From positions 1 through 64,000 of the forward strand of contig WGNA01000007.1 of NCBI GenBank assembly GCA_016124755.1: a DNA stretch of 64,000 nt, in the 5' to 3' direction. The notes below the pieces were generated by a model that searched no databases, had not been told where the DNA came from, and saw only the letters and a list, made by a program, of their open reading frames with translations. Positions 27,137-35,823 of the stretch are shown piece after piece (position 1 is the stretch's first letter; each line of letters begins with the position of its first letter). The stretch is from Bacteroidota bacterium. Its GTDB lineage: Bacteria; Bacteroidota; Bacteroidia; NS11-12g; UBA9320. Position numbers and translations under genes: made by a program.

Positions 27137-27259
27137 GTCATTCAAAATTTAAGTAGGAGGGCTATTTTCTGAATGTCTGACGACTGTATTTATGCGACGT
27201 GACAATTCTCAAATAGTCATCTCAAATATGGATGACAATCTGAATTAGAGTGTCACGCA

Positions 27260-28402
27260 TTACTCATTTTTCACAAGGGGTAATTCGATCCGAAAAATCG
27301 AACCCTTCGGTGAATTCGGGCGAACGCTCACATTGCCCTTGTGTTTCTCAACCGATTGTTTGACGATAAACAGACCAAGTCCGGTTCCCTTTGTATCCCT
27401 GATTTCCTCATCCTCCACGCGGTAAAACCGTTTAAAAATTTTCTTTCTTTCCGATTCCGGAACTCCCGGTCCTTCGTCGCAAACTTCAATCACCGCCTTG
27501 TCCTTTTGCGCAAATAAACGGATGTGGATCGGCTGATTTCCGCTGTACTTAATTGCATTTTCAATCAGGTTGTTGAGCGAAATCCTCAGAATAAAACGAT
27601 CGCCAACCATCTCCAGATTCTCTTCTATTTCTGCTGAAATCGGTATCTGATTGCGATAATGTTCTTCCGCGCTGTGCATCATATCCGACACAGAAAAAAG
27701 ATCCCGGGCATACATATACCGGTCGTTCTCAATCTGCATCGCGGTTAACATATTCTCCGTAAGCTCGTTTAAACGATCACTATTTTCAATCGCTTTATCC
27801 ATCAGCTCGTTTCTCTTTTCATCCGGCAGATTGCGGTGACGAATCGTTTGCAGCATCAGTTTCATGGCGGCGATCGGTGTCTTCAATTCGTGCGTAACCG
27901 AAAGCAAAAAGTTGTTCTGCTGTTTGTTCAGATTGTAAATCATCTGAACCGAAGAATACACTCCGTAAATTCCGGCGCCCACCAAAATCGTTAGCAAAAC
28001 CGCTTCGAACATATACAGCCTTACCTTGCTGTCGAGTTCCGATTTAATCTCCTGTGTTTTCTCCGCAGCAACAACCAGATCGATCGTTTTTAAGTCGCCC
28101 TGAACCCCGAATTTAGCCTGATAACTTCCGTAATTATAAGACTTCAGAAACCGGTTCAGTTTGTCGGGATCCACATTCAATTCGATTTGTCTCAGGTGAT
28201 AAACCTCGGCATTGGCGGTAGCAAATTCATCGTTCTTGCCCATTTCAATCACACGCAGAACACAGGCCTGCATACCGGCTTTCAGAATCTGGTCTTTTAG
28301 TGTGTATTCATTATGACTAAAAGTTACCAATGAATACGTTAGCCAGCCAAAAGCAGCGATTACGTAAATGATAATCAGAAAAAAGAAAAACCGGAGACGC
28401 AT
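27260..28402 (-). CDS. membrane sensor histidine kinase
   Basis: A 380-residue kinase. Two membrane helices (about 3-25 and 130-150) flank a roughly 105-residue periplasmic sensor. The phospho-acceptor His lies in SVTHELKTPIAAMKLM (HisKA). The ATPase domain has the N box LNNLIENAIKYSG, G1 CDEGPGVPESE and G2 GTGLGLFIVKQ. All catalytic boxes are intact. There is no HAMP domain. It probably pairs with the downstream OmpR-family regulator. The signal sensed is not evident. Confidence 0.93.
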   Translation of the reverse strand: MRLRFFFFLIIIYVIAAFGWLTYSLVTFSHNEYTLKDQILKAGMQACVLRVIEMGKNDEFATANAEVYHLRQIELNVDPDKLNRFLKSYNYGSYQAKFGVQGDLKTIDLVVAAEKTQEIKSELDSKVRLYMFEAVLLTILVGAGIYGVYSSVQMIYNLNKQQNNFLLSVTHELKTPIAAMKLMLQTIRHRNLPDEKRNELMDKAIENSDRLNELTENMLTAMQIENDRYMYARDLFSVSDMMHSAEEHYRNQIPISAEIEENLEMVGDRFILRISLNNLIENAIKYSGNQPIHIRLFAQKDKAVIEVCDEGPGVPESERKKIFKRFYRVEDEEIRDTKGTGLGLFIVKQSVEKHKGNVSVRPNSPKGSIFRIELPLVKNE

Positions 28403-28412
28403 TAGGGTAAGC

Positions 28413-28420
28413 TATGTTTG
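28413..28420 (+). promoter_or_regulatory. -7 promoter element TATGTTTG
   Basis: A perfect match to the Bacteroidota TAnnTTTG consensus, 46 bases before the start of the cytochrome b5-like gene and in the intergenic space shared with the divergent kinase gene. No clear -33 TTG lies at the right distance. Confidence 0.4.
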
Positions 28421-28466
28421 CGAAAATACTTCATCGCAGATTTAACCCGGAAACTTCTCGCCAACG

Positions 28467-28706
28467 ATGCACACAGTAATCACCAAACGACAGCTTTCGC
28501 TGCGAAACGGATCCGACAAACCTGAAGTCTGGATTGCGTTTAAAGGATTGGTTTACGACGTCACAGAAAGCAGGCTCTGGTTTACCGGAAAGCACTACGA
28601 ACACTGGGCTGGACAGGATCTCACCGACGAATTAAAAGACGCACCTCATACAGAAGAAGTGTTCAAACGCTTCACCTGCATCGGTATGCTGGAAAACAAT
28701 TCCTGA
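28467..28706 (+). CDS. small cytochrome b5-like heme-binding domain protein
   Basis: A 79-residue single-domain protein without a signal peptide. It follows the cytochrome b5/MAPR pattern: VWIAFKGLVYDVTESRLW, then GKHYEHWAGQDLTDEL and a C-terminal helix APHTEEVFKRFTCIGML. The usual first ligand motif HPGG is replaced by GKHYEHWAG. His residues in HYEHW and APHTEE could be the heme ligands, or binding may follow the MAPR mode. It probably carries out electron transfer or heme binding in the cytoplasm. It is a single gene, divergent from the kinase gene. Confidence 0.85.
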   Translation: MHTVITKRQLSLRNGSDKPEVWIAFKGLVYDVTESRLWFTGKHYEHWAGQDLTDELKDAPHTEEVFKRFTCIGMLENNS

Positions 28707-28715
28707 TTTTTTTTT

Positions 28716-28828
28716 GGGCGTACCCTCCGCTGCGCTGCGGTCGGGCTATTCGTTGCAAGTCCTCGTTTCACTGCGGGCTTTCCACTGCTATCCCTTACGC
28801 AGTCTCCCGAAACATTATACGTCGGGCG
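28716..28828. repeat. flavobacterial-type intergenic repeat
   Basis: The stretch beginning GGGCGTACCCTCCGCTGCGC and running through CACTGCGGGCTTTCCACTGC to TTACGCAGTCTCC resembles a GC-rich intergenic sequence that I remember as recurring in many Bacteroidota genomes, usually behind genes. It lies between the convergent cytochrome b5-like and rpiB genes, right after a T-run. It is much richer in G+C than its surroundings. A frame running through it is not a gene. Confidence 0.55.
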
Positions 28829-28836
28829 TAACTATT

Positions 28837-29271
28837 TTAACAGGGAATTTTATTCACCCGATTTTGGTGACGCCCCCCTTCGAAAGCCGTGTGCAGAAAA
28901 TTATTTACAATATCTTTTGCCATCTGCTCATCCAGAAACCGGGCAGGAATGCAACATACATTGGCATCGTTATGCTGACGGGCCAAAGCACTAATCTCGT
29001 CGTTCCAGCACAACGCCGCGCGTATTCCGGCATGTTTATTTGCCGTCATACAAACTCCGTTTCCGCTACCACAAATCAGAATTCCCAATTCACATTCTCC
29101 ATTTTCAACAGCATTAGCCAAAGGATGTACGTGATCCGGATAATCTACCGAAGCTTCGCCATCAGTACCGAAGTTTACAAAATCAACTTCTTCTGCAAAG
29201 TGATTCATCAATGCGAATTTTAACCAGGTTCCGGCATGGTCGTTACCGATAGCGATCTTTCTTTTTTCCAT
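28837..29271 (-). CDS. rpiB: ribose 5-phosphate isomerase B
   Basis: Interconverts ribose 5-phosphate and ribulose 5-phosphate in the pentose phosphate pathway. A 144-residue RpiB/LacAB-family protein: phosphate-binding GNDHAGTWLK at the start, catalytic Cys in LICGSGNGVCMTANK and His in ARQHNDANV. The ATG at 29271 gives the standard family start; an upstream in-frame start would overlap tatC. It lies 1 bp after tatC and ends a fabG-tatC-rpiB operon. Confidence 0.95.
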   Translation of the reverse strand: MEKRKIAIGNDHAGTWLKFALMNHFAEEVDFVNFGTDGEASVDYPDHVHPLANAVENGECELGILICGSGNGVCMTANKHAGIRAALCWNDEISALARQHNDANVCCIPARFLDEQMAKDIVNNFLHTAFEGGRHQNRVNKIPC

Positions 29272-29272
29272 T

Positions 29273-30094
29273 TTATTTCCGTTTGTTTTCGATTCTGAGC
29301 GCGATAAAAATACCGATTTCATACAAGATATAAATGGGTATGCTCAGCAATATCTGGCTCATCACATCCGGTGGTGTAATGAGCGAGGCAATGATTAAGA
29401 TTATGATTATGGCGTGTCGTCTGAACTTTCTCAAAAATGCAGCGGTTACCAATCCGAGTTTAGCCAGAATGTAAATCAGCAAAGGGAGTTCAAACACCAA
29501 TCCCGATGAAAGGGTAAGTGTGGTTACGAATGAGATGTAACTCTGCAAAGTGAATTTATTCTCAATAGCCGAAGTAAGACTGAAATGCGTAAAGAAATTA
29601 ATGCAGAGCGGCGTGAGAATCATGTAACCGAAAAGCACACCTACGATAAAAAGAAAAGAAGTCGCGAACACGAAACCGGTTGTGTACTTCCTTTCCGCAA
29701 CTTTGAGTGCCGGTCTAAAAAATCTCCAGAATTCCCAAAGCACATAGGGTGAGGCAATGATGAGACCTGCGGTAAATCCCACGATCATCAGATAAATAAA
29801 CTGCCCTGAAACGTCGAGGTTCTGCGTGTCTATGGGAATTACATCAAGGCAAATACGATCGTCACCATACAGCAGGTCAGACAATTTACAGAACCACTTA
29901 TAGAGCGGAAAATCCGGTTTTGTAATACCGAAAATGATCTTGTCGAACACCAGATCATATTTCACCATCGCCACTACAGAGGCGATTGCAATCGCGATCA
30001 AAGACCGGATGATGTGCCAGCGAAGTTCTTCAAGATGGTCCAGAAAAGACATATTCTTTTCCTGGGTATCCACATCGTATTGGTCGAGCGGCAT
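29273..30094 (-). CDS. tatC: twin-arginine translocase subunit TatC
   Basis: The core receptor of the Tat pathway, which exports folded proteins. A 273-residue protein with six membrane helices. The N-terminal signature MSFLDHLEELRWHIIRS includes the Glu that contacts the signal peptide, and the periplasmic loops contain SPYVLWEFWRFFRPAL. A longer first periplasmic loop (about 55-90) is usual in this phylum. No tatA gene is in the window. It sits between fabG (6 bp upstream) and rpiB (1 bp downstream). Confidence 0.96.
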   Translation of the reverse strand: MPLDQYDVDTQEKNMSFLDHLEELRWHIIRSLIAIAIASVVAMVKYDLVFDKIIFGITKPDFPLYKWFCKLSDLLYGDDRICLDVIPIDTQNLDVSGQFIYLMIVGFTAGLIIASPYVLWEFWRFFRPALKVAERKYTTGFVFATSFLFIVGVLFGYMILTPLCINFFTHFSLTSAIENKFTLQSYISFVTTLTLSSGLVFELPLLIYILAKLGLVTAAFLRKFRRHAIIIILIIASLITPPDVMSQILLSIPIYILYEIGIFIALRIENKRK

Positions 30095-30100
30095 TTCTTA

Positions 30101-30850
30101 TCAGGTGAGCATTCCTCCGCAGACATTCAGTGTCTGGCCGGTAATATAAGACGACATATCGCTGGCGAGAAACAGACAGGCATTTGCCACATCTTCCGGA
30201 GTTCCGCCTCTTTTGAGCGGAATTCCTTCTACCCAACCTTTTACGGTTTCCGGATCCAGAACGTCGGTCATTTCGGTTTGTATAAAGCCCGGAGCAATTG
30301 CGTTGCACCGGATGTTTCGGCTACCAATTTCCTTGGCAATCGATTTGGTAAAACCAATGATCCCGGCTTTGGATGCAGCGTAGTTCGACTGACCCGCATT
30401 CCCATTCACTCCCACCACCGATGTCATATTTATAATAGATCCGGCTCTGTTTTTCAGGAAAGTTTTCAGGCAGGCTTTCGTAAGGTTAAACACAGATTTC
30501 AGATTCACATTCATCACCTCGTCCCACTGTTCTTCACTCATACGCATGAGCAAATTATCCCGGGTTATCCCGGCATTATTGATCAATACGTCAATGGTAC
30601 CAAATTCGGCTAATACATCGGAAACCAGCTTTTCAGTTTCTTCGTATGAAGCCGCATTGCTCTGGTATCCCCGCACTTTCACACCGTAGGTCTCTTCAAG
30701 ATCCTTTTGAACTGCCTCTGCTTTTGCGGCAGAATTCGCATAGGTGAATGCGATGTTCGCTCCGGCATTAGCACAGGCCTGCGCAATTCCAAGCCCGATA
30801 CCTCTGGTTGCACCGGTTACGAGCACAACCTTATTTTCCAGTAATTTCAT
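30101..30850 (-). CDS. fabG: 3-oxoacyl-[acyl-carrier-protein] reductase FabG
   Basis: NADPH-dependent reduction of 3-oxoacyl-ACP in fatty acid elongation. A 249-residue classical short-chain dehydrogenase: cofactor motif TGATRGIGLGIA, NNAG, catalytic Ser in MTSVVGVNG, Tyr and Lys in NYAASKAG, and C-terminal ITGQTLNVCGGM as in FabG. It starts at the ATG at 30850 and heads the fabG-tatC-rpiB operon. Confidence 0.95.
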   Translation of the reverse strand: MKLLENKVVLVTGATRGIGLGIAQACANAGANIAFTYANSAAKAEAVQKDLEETYGVKVRGYQSNAASYEETEKLVSDVLAEFGTIDVLINNAGITRDNLLMRMSEEQWDEVMNVNLKSVFNLTKACLKTFLKNRAGSIINMTSVVGVNGNAGQSNYAASKAGIIGFTKSIAKEIGSRNIRCNAIAPGFIQTEMTDVLDPETVKGWVEGIPLKRGGTPEDVANACLFLASDMSSYITGQTLNVCGGMLT

Positions 30851-31061
30851 TTAATAGTCCGTTGAATTTCTGATGTATGCTTTTAGGAAAACAATTGATC
30901 AGGTTGGCAAAATTAGTCCATTGCCAATATCATTAACAAACAGGATTTATACAGACAACAGGTTGATTTCATCATTCAATCACCCACCTGAAGTAATATC
31001 ATCAATCTTACACCAAAACCTGAACATCTGTGTTAGAGTTGGCTTGAGTTATAAAAACAAA

Positions 31062-31084
31062 AAAGCCCACACACGGCGGGCTTT
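31062..31084 (-). terminator. intrinsic terminator
   Basis: On the minus strand AAAGCCC pairs with GGGCTTT and is followed by a T-rich tract (TTTTTGTTTTT). It lies 23 bases after the stop of the hypothetical lipoprotein gene and before fabG, so it separates the two transcripts. Confidence 0.8.
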
Positions 31085-31106
31085 ATAATCTCTACAATCG
31101 GGAATT

Positions 31107-31661
31107 TTATTGGTCAGCAGATCTTTCAATTTCAAACCAACCATTTTTAATCGGATAAGAATTGATACCGCTTTTCAACGTTCCGGAGAATGTTCCTTTA
31201 ATGCGACCACCAACTGCCGGATACGCTGTACAGGTTACCACCATATTGCTGGTGTTGTCGTAGCTGTATTCACTTCGCTTAGGTGCAACACCTGTTGCTG
31301 CCTCGATAGTGATGTCGTCTTTATTGCTTTGTGACCAACTTCCTGTGGTATTACCCGGAAACTGAATCTCAGCTTCCCCCTTACCATCCACGATAGCAGT
31401 TCCACTCACTTTTGTAGAATTTCCAACCACAAAAACAATTGTACGGTCGTCACCTGAACGATAATGCGCATCAGATTGATTAGCGTCAAGAACCAATTCG
31501 TATTTGTCGAAACTCACGGTAAAACCTGCGTGTGCGGTATCTTTAATAGTTGCTGTTGTATCTTTCTTAGTCGGAGTTACTTCTTTATCATTACAACCCG
31601 AATTAACAAAAAACAGTGGTGCCAGAACAAAGGCAAGAATCAAATATTTTACGTACTTCAT
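31107..31661 (-). CDS. hypothetical lipoprotein
   Basis: A 184-residue protein with a signal sequence and lipobox (VNSGC, Cys about residue 23), then a Thr/Lys-rich linker and a roughly 140-residue beta-rich domain (GFTVSFDKYELVLDANQS, GKGEAEIQFPG, GRIKGTFSGTL). The pattern suggests a small beta-sandwich at the cell surface or in the periplasm. I do not recognise the family. It lies 128 bp after pepE and is followed by a clear terminator. Confidence 0.75.
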   Translation of the reverse strand: MKYVKYLILAFVLAPLFFVNSGCNDKEVTPTKKDTTATIKDTAHAGFTVSFDKYELVLDANQSDAHYRSGDDRTIVFVVGNSTKVSGTAIVDGKGEAEIQFPGNTTGSWSQSNKDDITIEAATGVAPKRSEYSYDNTSNMVVTCTAYPAVGGRIKGTFSGTLKSGINSYPIKNGWFEIERSADQ

Positions 31662-31789
31662 TACTAGGATTTTTATGCAATAATATTCATTCAGATTTCA
31701 TAACCGAGCAGGTGAGACAAAAAAATGATCTTGTTACAAATAGCTGTCTTAACACTCAATCAACATCAACAGAACAATCACATAACATT

Positions 31790-32485
31790 TCAATTCCAGA
31801 TTCTGTTGATTACCTCACCGGTTTTTTCCATTTCCTTTCCGAACTCCATCAACCAAACATCGCCTCCTCCGGTAGTTTTAACGTCTTGCTCCTGAATTAA
31901 CCAGGTACCTTCCGGCAAGCAAACCACACGGCCTTCTCGATTCAGTTCGAGATATTCCTTTAGCCGGTCGGTGCGGGTTTCTCCACCGTGATTCGGCAAT
32001 CGCGCTTCGGTAAAATGCGGATTAATCTGAAAAGGAACCAAACCCAGCGCATTAAAAGATTCCGGTTGAACAATCGGCATATCGTTCGTTGTACAAATGG
32101 TTTTTCCGGCCACATTCGAACCGGCACTCCACCCGACATACCGAACACCGGATTCTACTCTTTCCCGAATTGCGGTTATCAGTTTATTCTGTTGAAGCAA
32201 TTGAAGCAATCGAAATGTGTTTCCACCACCAACTAAAATGGCATCCGCATTTTCAATTGCTTTTGCCGGATCCTGTAAATGATGTACCGAACGCACTTCA
32301 AGAGATAAAGCACTCAGTACCTGCTGAACTTTCTTTTCGTAATCATCCCATGAAACGGTAACCCCGGCGTAGGGAACAAAAACAATGTTCGAACAGTTTT
32401 TTAAAAAGGAACCCAACACCGGTAGTGCATGATTCATATAGCTTTCCCCGAAGTTGGTGGAGTTGCTCAGTAATAAAAGATTCAT
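31790..32485 (-). CDS. pepE: dipeptidase E (peptidase family S51)
   Basis: Hydrolyses dipeptides with N-terminal Asp in the cytoplasm. A 231-residue protein with the S51 pattern: VGGGNTFRLLQLL followed by the nucleophile Ser in VGWSAGSNVAG, then PFQINPHFTEARLPNHGGETR with the His/Glu candidates and VVCLPEGTWL. Length fits the family. It lies 21 bp downstream of the flotillin gene, so it may be cotranscribed. Confidence 0.92.
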   Translation of the reverse strand: MNLLLLSNSTNFGESYMNHALPVLGSFLKNCSNIVFVPYAGVTVSWDDYEKKVQQVLSALSLEVRSVHHLQDPAKAIENADAILVGGGNTFRLLQLLQQNKLITAIRERVESGVRYVGWSAGSNVAGKTICTTNDMPIVQPESFNALGLVPFQINPHFTEARLPNHGGETRTDRLKEYLELNREGRVVCLPEGTWLIQEQDVKTTGGGDVWLMEFGKEMEKTGEVINRIWN

Positions 32486-32506
32486 CCCGCAAATAAAGAA
32501 AGGGGA

Positions 32507-33934
32507 TTATTCTGATGCCTCATCTGTTTCCTTTTTCTTTCCCTTCTCAGTCTTCTCAGAAGAAGCGGATTTAACCTCTTTCCCTTTTAAATATTCCGGT
32601 AATTGTAGCCCGGCCATTTCAAAAACCTGCTGAAGCGGAGGAACGGCTCCGTAAATCCCGGAGATAAATTCGGAAGTAGAATTTTTTCCGTCTGCACCTT
32701 TGCCCGTATCCCAAACCGTAACCTTATCAATTTTAATATTACTGATGGCTTTTGCCTGAAGTTCCACAAGATCTTTCAGTTTATCTGCGATTAATAACAT
32801 AGCAGCATCGGTAGGATTTTTACCTGCAGCGGAAACGAGTTGTTCAAAACCTTTCGCCTGTTTTGTGAGTACCTCAAATAGCCCTTTCGCTTCGGCTTCC
32901 CGTTTGGCAAATATTCCATCGGCTTCCCCTCTCGCCAGTCTGCGGATTTGCTCTGCATTGGCCTCCGCCTGAATTTCTATTTTTTGTTTGTTGATTTCCG
33001 CTGGAACCACAACATCTGCATACTGAGTCGATTTTTCTCTCTCCGCTCTGGCTTGTTCCGCTTCCTTTTCTGCAGCATACGCTTCCTCTAAAGCCTTGGC
33101 CGATTGAACCTTTTCTGAAGCAATGGCCATTTTTTCCGCTTCTGCTTCTCGCTGTCTTCGGTTTGCTTCAGAATTAGCAACCTTCACTTTCGCAAGGTTT
33201 TCCCCTTCCACCGCTGAGGCATCCGCGTCGGCTACTTTCACTCTTTGTTCCTGTAAAGCGATTGCTTCTCCAATTGCACCATCGCGGTTTTTTTCCGCCA
33301 CACTTTTACGCGCATCATTGATTGCTTTGGCTGCGGCTTCTTTTCCCAATGCCTCTATATAACCCGATTCATCCCGGATATCGGTAAGGTTTACGTTGAT
33401 GAGTTTTAGTCCGACTTTCTTTAATTCCGCTTCAACATTCGAGCTCACGTTTGCCAGAAATTTATCGCGGTTATTGTTAATTTCTTCAATATCCATGGTC
33501 GCAACCACCAGACGCAACTGACCAAAGATGATATCCAGCGCGAGGTTGTGAATGTCTTCCTTCTTTAGTACTAATAATCGCTCGGCGGCATTTTCCATTA
33601 CACCGGGTTCGGTAGAAATCCCAATGGTGAAACGCGATGGAACATCAACCCGAATATTTTGCCGGCTGAGTGCATTGGTGAGATTCACTTCAATCGAAAG
33701 AGGTGTGAGATCGAGAAATGCATAATCCTGAATCACCGGCCATATAAATGCTGCACCTCCATGTATACATTTCGCTGTTTTATTTTCCTTATCAGTACCT
33801 CTTCCTACTTTACCATATACAACCAGCACCCGATCAGACGGGCACCTTTTGTATCTTCTCAAAAAAGAAAAGATCAGAATGAAGATGAATAGAACACTCG
33901 CCGCTATGGCAATAATCAAAAAATTAGGATCCAT
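32507..33934 (-). CDS. flotillin-family SPFH membrane scaffold protein
   Basis: A 475-residue protein that would organise membrane microdomains. An N-terminal membrane helix (about 5-25) is followed by the SPFH/band 7 domain (about 30-210; RVLVVYGKVG, VPSRFTIGIS, LTDIRDESGYIEALG) and a long Ala/Glu-rich coiled coil (about 210-350) with the repeated AEA/AEREK pattern typical of flotillins. A short Lys/Glu tail ends the protein. It sits 14 bp after an NfeD/YuaF-like gene, the classic partner. Confidence 0.93.
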   Translation of the reverse strand: MDPNFLIIAIAASVLFIFILIFSFLRRYKRCPSDRVLVVYGKVGRGTDKENKTAKCIHGGAAFIWPVIQDYAFLDLTPLSIEVNLTNALSRQNIRVDVPSRFTIGISTEPGVMENAAERLLVLKKEDIHNLALDIIFGQLRLVVATMDIEEINNNRDKFLANVSSNVEAELKKVGLKLINVNLTDIRDESGYIEALGKEAAAKAINDARKSVAEKNRDGAIGEAIALQEQRVKVADADASAVEGENLAKVKVANSEANRRQREAEAEKMAIASEKVQSAKALEEAYAAEKEAEQARAEREKSTQYADVVVPAEINKQKIEIQAEANAEQIRRLARGEADGIFAKREAEAKGLFEVLTKQAKGFEQLVSAAGKNPTDAAMLLIADKLKDLVELQAKAISNIKIDKVTVWDTGKGADGKNSTSEFISGIYGAVPPLQQVFEMAGLQLPEYLKGKEVKSASSEKTEKGKKKETDEASE

Positions 33935-33948
33935 AATATTTTATTGAG

Positions 33949-34530
33949 TTAGTTTAATGGGGACACTATTAAAATGTTGTTTTCGGTAACCGAATCAACC
34001 ATCACCAAAACGCCGGTTGCAAGATCGTCAGCTCCATTGGTCATCGCCTCCAATTCCCGAAGCGAACCCTGAACCTTAATATGAACTTTACCATATCCTT
34101 TTTTACCTCCCGGAATTCTCAGATACACTTCTCCCGTTAATCCGGTGGCGTTTTTCATGTTGAGAGAACCGTTGTACGTAAGCTTACCCATGAAATACAA
34201 AATGGTCGACATCACAGCCATCATCATAAGTCCGGCAATGGTTGAGAATAAAATAGTGAGACCTTTCGAAGTTCCGCCGTTGATGCAGGCTATTCCGATC
34301 CAACCAAAAATGGTGAAGAATGCGATCAGATTTTTTAGAGTAAAGAACTGGAATCCGGTTCCGTGATCAGCATCCATTTCTGCATCCAGATCCAGATCTG
34401 CGTCTGCATCGGTATCGGTTCCGGTGAACACCATCACCAACTGAATCAGAAATGCCACGGAAAAGGGTATGGCAATCAGCCAGTAAACCCGGGCAAATCC
34501 GTCGAGTGAATTCCACCAATCTGCGTTCAT
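33949..34530 (-). CDS. NfeD/YuaF-like membrane protein, flotillin partner
   Basis: A 193-residue membrane protein. An N-terminal helix is followed by a very acidic loop (DTDADADLDLDAEMDADHG), two more helices (about 65-125) and a C-terminal OB-fold-like domain (ATGLTGEVYLRIPGGKKGYG ... VLVMVDSVTENNILIV). This is the NfeD/YuaF arrangement, whose members are coexpressed with flotillins and assist their membrane function. The acidic loop may bind cations. It is the first gene of the run with flotillin and pepE. Confidence 0.85.
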   Translation of the reverse strand: MNADWWNSLDGFARVYWLIAIPFSVAFLIQLVMVFTGTDTDADADLDLDAEMDADHGTGFQFFTLKNLIAFFTIFGWIGIACINGGTSKGLTILFSTIAGLMMMAVMSTILYFMGKLTYNGSLNMKNATGLTGEVYLRIPGGKKGYGKVHIKVQGSLRELEAMTNGADDLATGVLVMVDSVTENNILIVSPLN

Positions 34531-34622
34531 ATTAATTTGATTTTAGTGAAGTGAGAAATATAACAAAACCCTCTGATAGTAGCTTGCGATATTTTTTTTC
34601 GGGTTATATCAGGGCATAAAAA

Positions 34623-34650
34623 AGCCCTGTTCCTTCCCAGAAACAGGGCT
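34623..34650 (-). terminator. intrinsic terminator of the sigma-factor operon
   Basis: AGCCCTGTT pairs with AACAGGGCT around a 10-base loop; on the minus strand it is followed by TTTTTT. It lies 36 bases after the stop of the beta-barrel/coiled-coil gene and ahead of the NfeD-like gene. Confidence 0.9.
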
Positions 34651-34686
34651 ACTAATTTGTAAAAACGTATGAAAGAATTAGAATCT

Positions 34687-35793
34687 TCAGAAAGGATGCA
34701 TAACCAATCCAACACATGCGGTGTTGGCTTTTGGACCTTTCCCTTCTTTAAATACTTCTGTAGGATAATATTTGGCGTAGATGTTTAATCCGCCGTATCC
34801 AAACTGCACCACGTAGCCGATGCGGTAGTCCATAAAGTTGTAATCTCCTTTCTCTTTGCTTTTTTGTTTGCGTCCGTCGTCTTGCCATTTTTGTTTGGTG
34901 TGTGACGAAAGGAGATATCCCAGTTGAATTCCGGCAGCGAGTTTAAACGCTTCATCGTCGTCGGTCGCGTTTGATTTAAAATTCAGCATCAACGGCATGG
35001 TTCCGTATATACTTGTAAGTTTATTCTTGTCGTATTTTCTTTCGGTATTCAGGGTAAAGGCAAGCGGATCTGAATCTTTCTGGAGATCCACATTTTTCTT
35101 AAACCGGTAATTGTTGAATTCGAATCCAAGACCATAGACGAATCTCAATTTGCCTTTGTACAGATTAACACCTTGTTGAATCACACCCAAATGGCAGTTC
35201 ACGGATTTTGATCTGTCGAGGTTCATGTCTTTGTATTCGTCGGTGAGGTCGAAAGTATTGTCGGTTAACCAAACATTGAAACCCCAATCCACGATGAGCC
35301 ATTTTTGTTCGACAGTTTTAATGTTGTTGTGTTTAACAATTTCTTCGTCTTCCGAATCCTGCTCGATCACGCGTATTTGTTTTTGCTGAACATCTTCATA
35401 TTCCTCAATCTGATCTTCCAGCATTTCAATCTGATCTTCGATTTTTTCTTCCTGAGCTTCCAGTTCTTCTCTTTGCATTTCCAGATTTCTGCGTTGCGCA
35501 TTCATCTGATCTGCGGATGATTTTAATTCCGGAGCATCATTGGGAATAATGGTCTCCTCGATATTCTCCACCTCATTGCCATCTTTATCATTCGATCGGG
35601 TGATGGTGGTTTTGCGCACAATCGTATCGCCTCCCTCGCCGTTGGTACGATCGTAAATTTCAATCGTAACTCTTTTGTTTTTAATAACCTTTTTGGTTAC
35701 GGAACTTGAGTCCTGAGCCAACAGGGTTGAACTGTATCCGGCAGTTATTAAACCGGCAACCATTAGTTTGAGATAATTCATTTTAAAGCTCAT
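34687..35793 (-). CDS. outer-membrane beta-barrel protein with coiled coil
   Basis: A 368-residue exported protein. A signal peptide (ending LLAQ) leads to a short beta-rich stretch, then a strongly heptad-like Glu/Gln coiled coil (about 95-145; LEAQEEKIEDQIEMLEDQIE). The C-terminal 220 residues have amphipathic strands (KWLIVDWGFNVWL, LRFVYGLGFEFNNYRF, YNFMDYRIGYVVQFGYGG) and end in an aromatic residue, as in outer-membrane barrels. The coiled coil probably lies in the periplasm. It is the last gene of the ECF sigma operon and may be its effector. The start may instead be the ATG at 35781. Confidence 0.75.
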   Translation of the reverse strand: MSFKMNYLKLMVAGLITAGYSSTLLAQDSSSVTKKVIKNKRVTIEIYDRTNGEGGDTIVRKTTITRSNDKDGNEVENIEETIIPNDAPELKSSADQMNAQRRNLEMQREELEAQEEKIEDQIEMLEDQIEEYEDVQQKQIRVIEQDSEDEEIVKHNNIKTVEQKWLIVDWGFNVWLTDNTFDLTDEYKDMNLDRSKSVNCHLGVIQQGVNLYKGKLRFVYGLGFEFNNYRFKKNVDLQKDSDPLAFTLNTERKYDKNKLTSIYGTMPLMLNFKSNATDDDEAFKLAAGIQLGYLLSSHTKQKWQDDGRKQKSKEKGDYNFMDYRIGYVVQFGYGGLNIYAKYYPTEVFKEGKGPKANTACVGLVMHPF

Positions 35794-35823
35794 ATCTTAA
35801 CTTTATTAGTCTGTTTTTCTAAA

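Noticed and set aside
28714-29223. 169-codon + strand frame behind the cytochrome b5-like gene
   Set aside because: It runs through a repeat and then antisense to rpiB, which has clear catalytic motifs.
34527-34715. 62-codon minus-strand frame between the NfeD-like and barrel genes
   Set aside because: It spans the intrinsic terminator at 34623-34650 and has no recognisable features.
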